Part shown: one piece after another, positions 6,337 to 6,475 of the stretch
Layout of the letters: every line of letters starts with the position of its first letter
Position numbering within the stretch: the stretch's first letter is position 1
Origin: Rhodanobacteraceae bacterium
GTDB lineage: Bacteria > Pseudomonadota > Gammaproteobacteria > Xanthomonadales > SZUA-5
Length of the DNA: 6,475 nucleotides
Direction: 5' to 3'
Assembly (NCBI GenBank): GCA_003233535.1
Contig: QIMA01000382.1
Coordinates: forward strand, 1-6,475
Program-made: the position numbers and the translations under genes
The notes under the pieces: model-generated
Databases searched by the model: none
Told to the model about the DNA's origin: nothing
Seen by the model: only the letters and a program-made list of their open reading frames with translations

Positions 6337-6475
6337 ATGAATCTGTCTATTGAAGTCGAATGTGAAGAGGATGGTCGCTGGTTGGCTGAAGTCCCTGAGC
6401 TGCCGGGCGTCATGGCGTACGGTGAATCCCAGCGTGATGCGGTAGCTAAGGCCGAGGTCTTGGCACTTCGCGTTC
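6337..6475 (+). CDS. HicB-like antitoxin, N-terminal part (cut by window edge)
   Basis: The visible 46 codons begin MNLSIEVECEEDGRW, then LAEVPELPGVMAYGES and QRDAVAKAEVLALRV. This is the partly degraded RNase-H-like fold of the HicB/UPF0150 family, in which E-x-DGRW-x-AEVPELPG-x-x-AYG-x-x and the following Ala-rich helix are hallmarks. HicB proteins neutralise HicA, a small mRNA-cleaving toxin with a double-stranded-RNA-binding-like fold, and repress their own operon. The start is supported by AAAGAGG at 6324-6330, six bases before the ATG. The gene continues past the window, so neither its C-terminal DNA-binding part nor a hicA partner can be seen. No hicA lies upstream here, so any partner would have to follow. 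Solitary members of this family also exist. Confidence 0.85.
   Translation, partial: MNLSIEVECEEDGRWLAEVPELPGVMAYGESQRDAVAKAEVLALRV

Overview
The window is GC-rich bacterial chromosome, most likely from a gammaproteobacterium. The evidence is the gene order rpsU - yqeY - dnaG on the minus strand (the macromolecular-synthesis operon layout known from Pseudomonas and relatives, where rpoD follows dnaG), an S21 protein of typical gammaproteobacterial sequence, and a lipoprotein-type M28 peptidase of a kind common in Xanthomonadales-like lineages. I cannot name the genus from this sequence.

Layout. Positions 1-45 are non-coding sequence downstream of dnaG; rpoD would be expected just beyond the left edge but is not visible. 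The minus strand from 2858 to 46 carries rpsU (ribosomal protein S21), yqeY (GatB/YqeY domain protein) and dnaG (primase), read from a promoter with a perfect TATAAT at 2921-2926. The plus strand then carries a secreted M28 zinc peptidase lipoprotein (3235-4947) and a ten-helix EamA/DMT transporter (5032-5958). A 378-base stretch with small hairpins and no convincing gene follows. At the right edge is the start of a HicB-like antitoxin gene (6337 onward, cut by the window).

The most unusual content lies between the genes. A roughly 200-bp non-coding element occurs twice, at 1907-2113 (inside the operon, between yqeY and dnaG) and at 2967-3160 (between the divergent rpsU and M28 promoter regions). 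A core-only relative lies at 4954-5030, between the peptidase and the transporter. The full copy has terminal inverted repeats matching at 21 of 22 positions, and an inner pair of inverted arms made of the heptad AGGGCTG. It has no coding capacity, so it looks like a MITE-like or structured interspersed repeat. The copy inside the operon sits where a drop in expression between abundant S21 and scarce primase would be useful.

The core genes act in translation (S21), possibly tRNA-related metabolism (YqeY) and replication priming (DnaG). The peptidase and transporter may be a peptide/amino-acid handling pair, but that is inference from adjacency only.
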